DNA of 64,000 bases from Gemmatimonas aurantiaca (GTDB taxonomy: Bacteria > Gemmatimonadota > Gemmatimonadetes > Gemmatimonadales > Gemmatimonadaceae): contig NZ_JBBCJO010000012.1 of assembly GCF_037190085.1 (NCBI RefSeq), positions 248,001 to 312,000 on the forward strand, in the 5' to 3' direction. Within the stretch, counting starts at the first letter, position 1. Every line of letters begins with the position of its first letter. Below the pieces are notes generated by a model. It had not been told where the DNA came from. It ran no database searches and worked only from the letters and a program-made list of their open reading frames with translations. Of the stretch, positions 9,854 through 17,339 are shown piece after piece. The translations under genes and the position numbers were made by a program.

Positions 9854-10678
9854 TCAGAAGTTCATGCCCCCCGATACACGGAGCACCTGTCCGGTGATGT
9901 AGTTGGATTCCGGCGCGCACATGAGATACACACCGTCGGCCGCGTCCTCCGGTGTACCGATCCGCCCCATCGGCACCTGCTGCGCGAGACTGTCCAGCAC
10001 CGAAGATTGCACCCCGTACCGCACCTGCCGGTCGCCCACCGCGACCGTGCTGGCTTCTCCGTCGAGTGGCTGGGTCATGCGCGTCTGGATGAAACCGAAC
10101 GCGACACAATTGACGGTCACGCGATATCGCCCCCATTCACGGGCGAGGGATTTGGTCATCCCCATCACGCCGGCTTTCGCGGCCGCATAGTTGACCTGCC
10201 CGGCGTTGCCGTCGAGCCCCGACAGCGACGAAATGTTGACCACTTTGCGGTAGTGCTCGATGCCGGCTTCCCGCTCCCGCCGGGCGAATTCACGAATGGG
10301 TGTGGCGGCGGCCCGCAGAATGCGAAACGGAGCGGTGACGTGCACGTCCATGATGGCCTGGAACTGCTCGTCGGTCATTTTCTGGATGACCGAGTCCCAT
10401 GTGAAGCCCGCATTGTTCACGATGATGTCGAGTCCACCGAATGCATCGAGCGCGGTGGAGATGAATCGCTCCGCGAACCCGTCGTCGATCACGCTGCCGA
10501 CACAGGTGGCCACCTCGCCGCCAAGTGCCACGATCTCGCCAGCCACCTCGCGGGCCGGGTCTTCGTCGAGGTCATTGAGCACGATGCGGGCTCCTTCACG
10601 GGCCAGCTTGAGCGCGATCGCGCGACCGATGCCCCGCCCCGCTCCGGTGATCAGTGCGACACGTCCTTGCAGTTTCAC
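9854..10678 (-). CDS. SDR-family NAD(P)-dependent oxidoreductase (FabG-like)
   Basis: 274 residues. TGAGRGIG (about 11-18) is the Rossmann dinucleotide loop, NNAG near 90 is the structural motif, and Ser (NISSLSG) with YAAAK near 167 complete the catalytic set. The C-terminal YITGQVLRVSGGMNF is typical of 3-oxoacyl-ACP reductase-like SDRs. It is the last gene of a minus-strand operon with a TonB receptor, acyl-CoA ligase, hydrolase and MFS permease, separated from the permease by 48 bases. It probably oxidises or reduces a hydroxyl/keto group of the imported substrate or its CoA ester. An insertion of about 25 residues before the C-terminus (DGEASTVAVGDRQVRYG) is longer than in FabG. Confidence 0.87.
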   Translation of the reverse strand: MKLQGRVALITGAGRGIGRAIALKLAREGARIVLNDLDEDPAREVAGEIVALGGEVATCVGSVIDDGFAERFISTALDAFGGLDIIVNNAGFTWDSVIQKMTDEQFQAIMDVHVTAPFRILRAAATPIREFARREREAGIEHYRKVVNISSLSGLDGNAGQVNYAAAKAGVMGMTKSLAREWGRYRVTVNCVAFGFIQTRMTQPLDGEASTVAVGDRQVRYGVQSSVLDSLAQQVPMGRIGTPEDAADGVYLMCAPESNYITGQVLRVSGGMNF

Positions 10679-10726
10679 GATGACGATGGATGATGAGTGG
10701 GAACGATACCGGAAACGATGTTGGTG

Positions 10727-12103
10727 TCAGTACGCCTGCGCATTCGCGTGTGCATTTGCATGTGCGTTTGCGTGTGCCACAATCCAGCGATCGCGGTACG
10801 CCAGGGTGCGGACGTATGAAGACTGCCCGAGCGTCAACAGGATCGTGGAGACGGACAGGGACACGAACAGCACGATCACGAGAGATATGCCGACCGCGTC
10901 ATCGCGTCCGAACGCATAGTCCGTGATGAGCGCCACGGCGGTGGGGCCGATACCCAGTCCGATGAGATTGACGGCGAAGAGATACAGCGCCGAGATCTGG
11001 GCGCGCATGCGGTTCGGTGAGAGCTCCTGCACCGCTGCCGCCGCGGCTCCGTAGGGAAAGGCCGCAAAGAAGTTGGTGGGGATGATGAGCAGCGTCCCGA
11101 TCGTGGCGTTGTCCTTCGCGAACGGCAGCAGCAGACACGAAGCCAGCAGACAGGACACCCCCACCAGACAGGTCCTGAGCTTCGCATTCGGTTGCCCGCG
11201 CGCCAGCAGCCGGTCGGCATACCGCCCACCGGCAATGATACCGGAGGTGCCGAACACGGCGATGAGAATGCCGTACACCAAGCCGATCTTCGGCAGCGAC
11301 CATCCGTACTGACGGACATAGATCGTCGGCAGCCACGCCGACGCCGCGTACGTCGAAAGCGAGATCATGCCGATCCCCACGTTATGGCATACGAAGGTGC
11401 GCAGGTTGTCGCGCACATATCTTGCCGTCTCCCGCGTAGGCAATGCCTCGGCGGTGGCGGCACGCCGGGCCGGCTCGCGCAGGCTCCACACCCACAGGGC
11501 GAGCAGCAAGCCGGGCAGGCCGATCACGAAGAACATGGTCTGCCAGGCGTGTACGGTCCCGATGACGGGAAAAGTCCACTGCGCCGTACCGGACACCCAT
11601 TGCAGCACCGCACCACCGAGGATCAGCGCCGCCCCCGATCCGATGTAGATACCCGCCGAATACACGCTCAGCGCGGTCGCCAGTCGTTCGCGGGGGAACG
11701 TGTCGGTGAGCATCGAATACGCGGCGGGGGAGAGCGCCGCTTCGCCCACGCCCACTCCTACACGGGCGAGAAAGAACTGCCAGAAGGTGCGTGAGACGCC
11801 ACACAGGGCCGTCATCACGCTCCAGATGGCGATCCCCCACGCCATGATGCCCCGTCGACTCCGTCCGTCGGCCAGACGGCCGATAGGGAGTCCCAGCACC
11901 GTGTACAGCACGGCGAACGACAGCCCCATCAGCAGACTCATGCCGGTATCGCTGATGCCAAGATCCCGTCGGATCGGCGCGACGAGCAGGCTGAGAATCT
12001 GGCGGTCGATGAACGAGGAGACGTACGCCAGCGTCAGCACGGCGACCACATACCAGCCGTAGCGTGACGATATGGTCGTGGACGCGGTCAGGGGCGCCGT
12101 CAT
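10727..12103 (-). CDS. MFS transporter, spinster-like
   Basis: 458 residues with twelve predicted membrane helices. SSFIDRQILSLLVAPIRRDL near the start and GRLADGRSRRG in loop 2-3 (the MFS A motif) are typical of spinster-like permeases for lipids, steroids or organic acids. Loop 6-7 is charged. The C-terminal tail is odd: it ends in HANAHANAHANAQAY, encoded by a 12-bp tandem repeat. The start overlaps the stop of the upstream hydrolase gene by four bases (ATGA). Acting with a TonB receptor in the same operon, it would move the substrate across the inner membrane. Confidence 0.86.
   Translation of the reverse strand: MTAPLTASTTISSRYGWYVVAVLTLAYVSSFIDRQILSLLVAPIRRDLGISDTGMSLLMGLSFAVLYTVLGLPIGRLADGRSRRGIMAWGIAIWSVMTALCGVSRTFWQFFLARVGVGVGEAALSPAAYSMLTDTFPRERLATALSVYSAGIYIGSGAALILGGAVLQWVSGTAQWTFPVIGTVHAWQTMFFVIGLPGLLLALWVWSLREPARRAATAEALPTRETARYVRDNLRTFVCHNVGIGMISLSTYAASAWLPTIYVRQYGWSLPKIGLVYGILIAVFGTSGIIAGGRYADRLLARGQPNAKLRTCLVGVSCLLASCLLLPFAKDNATIGTLLIIPTNFFAAFPYGAAAAAVQELSPNRMRAQISALYLFAVNLIGLGIGPTAVALITDYAFGRDDAVGISLVIVLFVSLSVSTILLTLGQSSYVRTLAYRDRWIVAHANAHANAHANAQAY
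10735..10777 (-). repeat. 12-bp tandem repeat in the 3' end of the MFS gene
   Basis: About three and a half copies of a 12-base unit encoding His-Ala-Asn-Ala close the MFS reading frame. The copies differ at third positions. Because the unit is a multiple of three, gain or loss of a copy would change tail length without a frameshift. Confidence 0.7.
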
Positions 12104-12963
12104 GACGACCGTGCGAATCGCGTGATCTCCCGTACGATGACGGGGGCGTTCGCGCCGAACAGCATCGTCATGTGATTGCCGGGCACCGGCACATAGGTGG
12201 CGTTGGGAAAAGCCTTCGCCGTGGCACGCGCCGAGACCTCGTCCATCAATGGCGGCGTTCCCGGCGGTCCATAGGCCTCGTTGGCATGCAACAGGAGCGT
12301 GGGCTGGGCGATGTGTTGCACCCAGTGCAACCAGGGTTCACACGCCAATCCATAGCTGGCCATGCCGATGGCGGCCGCACTGGTCGCCGATCGCACCGTT
12401 CCGTCGCCCACCTGCTCGATTTCCGCCCGGAAATACTGCTCGAGCGCATCGTCCCACATGCCGCCCAAGTAAGGCGCCGCACGCAGCTCCTGAAGATACG
12501 CCTCGGCGGATGGCGAGACGCGCGTGAGTCGTTCGAGGGAGGGCTTGAGCATCTCGCCGATGCGAGGGTGCCCGGTGATCGCCGCATCGATCACCACGAG
12601 CCGCTCCACCCGCTCGGGGAAGTTGGCCGTGAGATAGATGGACAGATAGCCACCGAAGGAGTGCCCGGCGAGGATCACCCGATCGAGTCCGAGATGATCC
12701 AGCAGTCGGATGACATCCCGGGCATGATCGGCCATCGTGTACCCCACCGACGGCTTGCTGCTGCGGGCTCGCCCACGCAGATCCGGCGCGATGACACGAA
12801 ACGCCGGCGAGAGGCCCTCGGCGATCACGCCGCCGAAAGTATTGGCGTTGGCCGACAACCCATGCAGCAGCACCAGCGGCATGGCGTCGCCGGAACCACC
12901 CGGGATGTCGAGGTAGAACAGATCCACATCGTCGAACACGACGTGGTGCAGGTGGTCGCTCAT
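12100..12963 (-). CDS. Alpha/beta hydrolase
   Basis: 287 residues. LVLLHGLSANANTF gives the oxyanion-hole HG motif, GHSFGG the nucleophile elbow, and GNHMTM near the end the catalytic His. The acid is probably the Asp/Glu region of LLLHANEAYG. The lid between the core strands is moderate in size. Start at ATG 12963, whose ATGA overlaps the stop of the acyl-CoA ligase gene; a longer frame to 13134 is rejected because it reads across that gene. In this operon it probably cleaves an ester or lactone of the imported compound, or a CoA thioester. Fold assignment is secure, substrate is not. Confidence 0.86.
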   Translation of the reverse strand: MSDHLHHVVFDDVDLFYLDIPGGSGDAMPLVLLHGLSANANTFGGVIAEGLSPAFRVIAPDLRGRARSSKPSVGYTMADHARDVIRLLDHLGLDRVILAGHSFGGYLSIYLTANFPERVERLVVIDAAITGHPRIGEMLKPSLERLTRVSPSAEAYLQELRAAPYLGGMWDDALEQYFRAEIEQVGDGTVRSATSAAAIGMASYGLACEPWLHWVQHIAQPTLLLHANEAYGPPGTPPLMDEVSARATAKAFPNATYVPVPGNHMTMLFGANAPVIVREITRFARSS

Positions 12964-14528
12964 ATCGAAGCTCCTTCCGGTCTTTCCGATGTGTCGGGCG
13001 ATCGGCACATGTTGGCATATTGATCCCGGAGCACCCGCTTCAGCGTCTTGCCGGCGGTGCTGCGCGGGAACTCGTCGACGAGGATGACCGCGTGCAGTTG
13101 CTGATAGCGCGCCGAAACCCGGGCGTTGACCCACGCGCGGATCCGGTCGGCGTCGGCCACGGCACCGGCCCGCAGCACCACTGCGGCCACCGGTGTCTCA
13201 CCCCACTTGTCGTGAACGGCCCCGAATACGGCCACTTCGCTGACATCCGGATGCTGTACCGCGATCTCCTCGATGTCCTTCGGGTAGACGTTCACGCCTC
13301 CCGAGATGATCAGATCCTTCTTGCGATCGGCCAGGTGCAGGAAACCATCGGCATCGACGTAGCCTACGTCGCCCGTGTGCAACCAGCCGTCCTTCACGGC
13401 CGCCTGCGTGAGATCGGGACGTCCGTGGTACCCCTGCATCATCAGCGGCGAACGACCGACGATCTCCCCGATCGCCCCCGGCGTCAGCGTCCGTCCGTCG
13501 TCACCGACGATGCGCATCGCACTGAAGGGGATCGGACGCCCCACCGATTCGATGTGCGACGTGAAGTCGTTCCGGTCGAGCACCGTGATGAAACCCTCCG
13601 TGAGCCCGTACAGCTCATACAGTGCGTCGGGAAGCACGGCCAGCAGGCGTTCCTTGTGTTCGCGGTGCCATGGGGCCCCCACGGAACACAGCATCTGCAG
13701 CGATTGCAGCTTCTCACGCGAAAAGTTGGGGGCGCCGAGCAGTGCAACGATCTGGGAGGGCACCATCATCACGTGAGTGACGCGCTCACGGGCGACGGTC
13801 TCGATGAAGAGCTCGGCATCGAAGCGTTCCTGCAGCACGAACGTGCAGCCCAGAAACCACGCCGGCATCAACGTCACGAAGGCTCCATTGAAGACGAGGG
13901 AGCCGCCGTGCATGACGACACTTTCGGGCGTGAAGCGGAACTGACTGGCGAACAGGGCGCCATACAACGCACGCACGTAGTGGGTGTGGACGATGCCCTT
14001 GGGCTCGCCCGTGGTGCCGCTGGAATAGATGATGTTGTACACATCGTCGTCGCCGATGTCGGGCGGCACCGGTGTCTCGGCGCTCGCCGATGCCGTCATC
14101 GTCGCGTAGTCGGTGTACGGACTGCCGGGCGCGGCGTCGACCACGATGCAGCGCCCGACGGGCAAGGTGGCGAGATCGGCGCGCGCTTCGTCGACCACCG
14201 GCAGGGTTTCGTGAGCGGTGACGATCGCCCGCGCGCCGGAGTCCCGGAGCAGCGTCGCGAGACCCGCTCCGCGCATGAGTGGACTGAGGGGCACACTCAC
14301 CAGGCCGAGCAGGGCACAGGCCCGATAGATCTCGAGCAGTTCCACCCGGTTCGTCAGCATGATGGCCACCACATCGCCTTTGCCCAGGCCAAGCGAGAGC
14401 AACGCGTGCGCCACCCGGTTCACCCGCGCGGCATGTTCACGGAACGTCTGGCGGTGGGGGCCGCAAACCACCGCCAGATGTTCGGGCCGCGACTCGGCGT
14501 GTCGCGGCAGCAGGCTTCCGACGTTCAC
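12960..14528 (-). CDS. Acyl-CoA synthetase (AMP-dependent synthetase/ligase)
   Basis: 522 residues. The adenylation P-loop YSSGTTGEPKG lies near residue 167. ELYGLTEGF is the A5 motif, WLHTGDVGYVDADGFLHLADR the A7/A8 region, and the C-terminal PRSTAGKTLKR carries the catalytic Lys of A10. The set is typical of fatty-acid or aromatic carboxylate CoA ligases, which form an acyl-adenylate and then an acyl-CoA. The GTG start at 14528 overlaps the TonB receptor stop by four bases (GTGA). This coupling ties import at the outer membrane to CoA activation of the substrate. Chain type (aliphatic, aromatic or terpenoid) cannot be told from the motifs. Confidence 0.88.
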   Translation of the reverse strand: MNVGSLLPRHAESRPEHLAVVCGPHRQTFREHAARVNRVAHALLSLGLGKGDVVAIMLTNRVELLEIYRACALLGLVSVPLSPLMRGAGLATLLRDSGARAIVTAHETLPVVDEARADLATLPVGRCIVVDAAPGSPYTDYATMTASASAETPVPPDIGDDDVYNIIYSSGTTGEPKGIVHTHYVRALYGALFASQFRFTPESVVMHGGSLVFNGAFVTLMPAWFLGCTFVLQERFDAELFIETVARERVTHVMMVPSQIVALLGAPNFSREKLQSLQMLCSVGAPWHREHKERLLAVLPDALYELYGLTEGFITVLDRNDFTSHIESVGRPIPFSAMRIVGDDGRTLTPGAIGEIVGRSPLMMQGYHGRPDLTQAAVKDGWLHTGDVGYVDADGFLHLADRKKDLIISGGVNVYPKDIEEIAVQHPDVSEVAVFGAVHDKWGETPVAAVVLRAGAVADADRIRAWVNARVSARYQQLHAVILVDEFPRSTAGKTLKRVLRDQYANMCRSPDTSERPEGASI

Positions 14529-17134
14529 CGTGTATACCGAATGCCCACGAAGACCATGGTGCCGATCTCCGGCATGTTGATCATCTCGACATGCCGGCGG
14601 TTGAAGCCGCACTTCCGGTCTTCACTGGCGATGCGCTGATTCGGCTGCGGATACGTGGCCGACACCGCTTCGTAGCGCACGTTCTGTCCGGTGCAACTGA
14701 ACAGATTCGCCACGCCCACATTCAGCAGCGCCTTCTGCGTGGTGGGCAACCGCAGGGACACGTTGGCGTCGAGCGTGCCGAAGGTCGGGATCACGCCCGC
14801 ATTCGAGCCCGAGCGGAAGTAGTACCCCACGACATTCCGGAACGTGGTGCCGAACGAAAAACGTCCGATGTCGTTGGCGTTGACACCCAGGCTCCACTTG
14901 GTGGAGGGTGCATTGAGCGAGGTGGCTTCCGGCGCGGCGCCGGTGGGCGTGGTGAGTTCGTCGATGCCCACGGTGGAGAGATTGGCGCGGACTTCCACAT
15001 GCCGGGACGCGATCAGGTTCGCTCCCAGATCCACACCGGACACCTTGGCGTCGCCGAGGTTGTAGTAGATCAGTGTGATGGGCGTGATTCCCGCCTGGTT
15101 CACGATGCGCCCCTGCGCGTTGACCGGGATGTTGTTGCCGGGATTGACCGTGGGCACGGCGAACGTGGGGCCTCCCGCCGCCGCGGTGGCGAACGGATTG
15201 CCCACGATCGTGAGCGGACTCATGAAGTTCCTGTAGTCCGAGCGATAGTAGGTGCCGTCGAGAAGGAGCCGATTCCCGATGACGCCCTTGTAGCCGAACT
15301 CCCAGGTCTTGTTCGACTCCGGCACCATCGGGCTGTAGCTGGATTTCACCGCGCCGGACGCATCGACGGTCTTGAAGCCGGTGGTGTTGCCGAAGATCGA
15401 GATGATCGACGTCCAGTCGGGGATGAAGAAGTTGGTCTGCAGGATGGTCGGCGACTTGAACGCACGATTGAACGTCACGCGGAACGCCTGGTCGTTGATC
15501 GGCTTGACGACGACACCGGCCTTGGGGCTCCACTGCTGATCGTAGACGTTCGGCTTGTCGAGACGGCCGGCCAGGACGATGTCGAGCCAGCGCACCGGCG
15601 ACGTGGTGCTCTGCGCGTACACGCCGGTCTGGTCGTTGGAAATATCCTTGCCAGTAATGCGGTCGGTGAGCCACTGCCGGTCGCTGCTCACGACATCGTT
15701 GCGGTACTGGGCGCCGAAGATCAGACGCGTGTTGAGCAGCGGCTGGATCTGATAGTTGCCCTGCACTTCCGCCGCGTACATGCGTCCGTCACTGGGCCAG
15801 TCCGAGAGCATGCGCAGCGAATCCGTGCTGAGCGCACTGTTGGCCGGCGTGAGTTGCGCACCGGCAAACCGATTGAGTGCGAACGAAGTGCCCGACTGTG
15901 ACTGCGCGCGGTAGGCATTCAGGTACCAGTGCGGCGTGGTATACCGCAGTTGCTGGATGTTGTAGCCCCACCCCGCCAGCTGATTGCGTCCGACATTCGT
16001 CTGCCCGACACCATCCGTGCGACTCAATCCCGCGTTCACTTCGAGCCGGTTCTGCCCCATGTAGTACACCACCGCACCGGTGCCGCGCGCCACACGGGCG
16101 GTCCAGTCGATGGGCGCCTTCATGGCGTCTTCACGCACTTCCGTGGCTGCGCAGCTCGGGCGCACGCCGGGCCTCGCCACGATGCTGCCGCCCGAGTTGT
16201 AGCAGAGATAGTTCTCCCAGTCGTTCGCGTCCTGGTACTCGCCCGACACCTTGTAGCCCACATTGCCCGTGACGCCGGCATAACGCGCCTGGATGTCCTT
16301 GTACGAGCGGCTGCCGCCGGTGACTTCGAGCGTGAGACCGGGGAACTGCTTCGGGTCCTTGGTGCGCAGCGACAGCACACCACTCGAGGCATCGGGGCCG
16401 TACAGCGCCGATCCCGGTCCCACGAGCACCTCCAGGCCGGCCAGATCCACCTTGGGTGTGGGTGTGAACTGACCCACGGGCAGCCCGTTCTCCGGGAGGA
16501 CCGCGATCCGGCCGTCCTCGACCATCAGAAAACGATTGTTGAACGATGAATTGAAGCCGCGCGCATTGATCGCGATGCTGGTCATGCCGACCTGAATGAA
16601 GTCGACCCCCTTCGCCTCCTTGAGTGCGTTGGCAAAGCCATTGCCCACGGTGCGATCAAGCACGTCTGTGCCGACGGACGTGATGGTGGCCGGCGCTTCC
16701 GTGAGCTTCTCCACACGCCGCGATGCCGAGATGACGACACTGCCAATGGACACCGCCGACGACGCCAGAGAGACATTGGCCACCGTTTCCTCACCGGACC
16801 GGACCACGATGTTCACCACCTTGGGTTGCTGCCCGATGCGTTGCACGCGCATGTCGTAGCTGCCGGCGGGAATGTTGCCAAGCCGATAGCGCCCGTCGAA
16901 CTCGCTCACGGTCGTGAGCGCGGTACCGACCAGGGTGATCTGCGCGCCGGCGACCGGTGCCTGCTGATCATCGGTGACGACGCCGGTCAATCGACCTGAA
17001 GCCTGTTGTCCACGGAGCGGAAGGGGCGCGGCCACTGCGATGGTCAGCGGCGCGACCCACATGGTGACCCACATCGCGACCCACGTCGCGACCCACGTCG
17101 CGACTCGCGCCGCGACACGTGCGTGCTTCGACAT
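14525..17134 (-). CDS. TonB-dependent receptor with CarboxypepD_reg-like N-domain
   Basis: 869 residues. A signal peptide built from Ala-Thr-Trp-Val repeats is followed by a carboxypeptidase-regulatory-like domain (ASGRLTGVVTDDQQAPVAGA). Next comes the plug (SAINARGFNSS-type and GPGSALYGPDASSGVLSLRT segments) and a 22-strand-type barrel ending in YTR. AGAGGA about seven bases before ATG 17134 supports that start over an in-frame start at 17203. Such receptors import large or scarce substrates with TonB-ExbBD energy. As first gene of the operon with ligase, hydrolase, MFS and SDR it defines a dedicated uptake-catabolism unit. An iron-siderophore role is less likely given the catabolic partners. 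Confidence 0.88.
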   Translation of the reverse strand: MSKHARVAARVATWVATWVAMWVTMWVAPLTIAVAAPLPLRGQQASGRLTGVVTDDQQAPVAGAQITLVGTALTTVSEFDGRYRLGNIPAGSYDMRVQRIGQQPKVVNIVVRSGEETVANVSLASSAVSIGSVVISASRRVEKLTEAPATITSVGTDVLDRTVGNGFANALKEAKGVDFIQVGMTSIAINARGFNSSFNNRFLMVEDGRIAVLPENGLPVGQFTPTPKVDLAGLEVLVGPGSALYGPDASSGVLSLRTKDPKQFPGLTLEVTGGSRSYKDIQARYAGVTGNVGYKVSGEYQDANDWENYLCYNSGGSIVARPGVRPSCAATEVREDAMKAPIDWTARVARGTGAVVYYMGQNRLEVNAGLSRTDGVGQTNVGRNQLAGWGYNIQQLRYTTPHWYLNAYRAQSQSGTSFALNRFAGAQLTPANSALSTDSLRMLSDWPSDGRMYAAEVQGNYQIQPLLNTRLIFGAQYRNDVVSSDRQWLTDRITGKDISNDQTGVYAQSTTSPVRWLDIVLAGRLDKPNVYDQQWSPKAGVVVKPINDQAFRVTFNRAFKSPTILQTNFFIPDWTSIISIFGNTTGFKTVDASGAVKSSYSPMVPESNKTWEFGYKGVIGNRLLLDGTYYRSDYRNFMSPLTIVGNPFATAAAGGPTFAVPTVNPGNNIPVNAQGRIVNQAGITPITLIYYNLGDAKVSGVDLGANLIASRHVEVRANLSTVGIDELTTPTGAAPEATSLNAPSTKWSLGVNANDIGRFSFGTTFRNVVGYYFRSGSNAGVIPTFGTLDANVSLRLPTTQKALLNVGVANLFSCTGQNVRYEAVSATYPQPNQRIASEDRKCGFNRRHVEMINMPEIGTMVFVGIRYTR
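17045..17110 (-). repeat. 12-bp tandem repeat inside the TonB receptor signal peptide
   Basis: Five or more diverged copies of a 12-base unit (consensus GCGACCCACGTC on the plus strand) encode Ala-Thr-Trp-Val and variants Met-Trp-Val-Thr/Ala. They form the hydrophobic core of the signal peptide. Copy-number change would be in frame and would lengthen or shorten that core. Confidence 0.75.
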
Positions 17135-17208
17135 GCGGAAGTCCTCTTTTTTTGTTGCGAAGGCTGGGAAGGTGAGCCCTGGAGAGGCCAAAAGCGTACG
17201 CACCGGAC

Positions 17209-17225
17209 GTTACAAGTGCGTTACA
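17209..17225. promoter_or_regulatory. Candidate BTAD/SARP-type direct-repeat operator
   Basis: GTTACA occurs at 17209-17214 and again at 17220-17225, exactly 11 bp apart (GTTACAAGTGCGTTACAG). SARP-family regulators with a BTAD domain bind heptamer direct repeats with about one helical turn of spacing just before the -10 box. On the minus strand TACGCT follows after about ten bases and could serve as a weak -10 for the TonB receptor operon. The divergent gene encodes a BTAD regulator. Inference only. Confidence 0.4.
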
Positions 17226-17339
17226 GCGTTGCCCCGGTACCCGTTGCAACGCCGGGACGGACGGAGGCCCATGGGTTGACGTGGTGCCCGTCCTTCGGCA
17301 TTGTCGCCACGCATTGTCGCCACCCGGGCATGCGTCCGC

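Noticed and set aside
10735..10777. Short repeats considered as a CRISPR array
   Set aside because: 12-bp units without spacers inside a coding sequence; the same holds for 17045-17110.
13020..14639. A 539-codon plus-strand open frame
   Set aside because: Antisense to the CoA ligase; composition rich in Arg/His/Gly with no recognisable domain.
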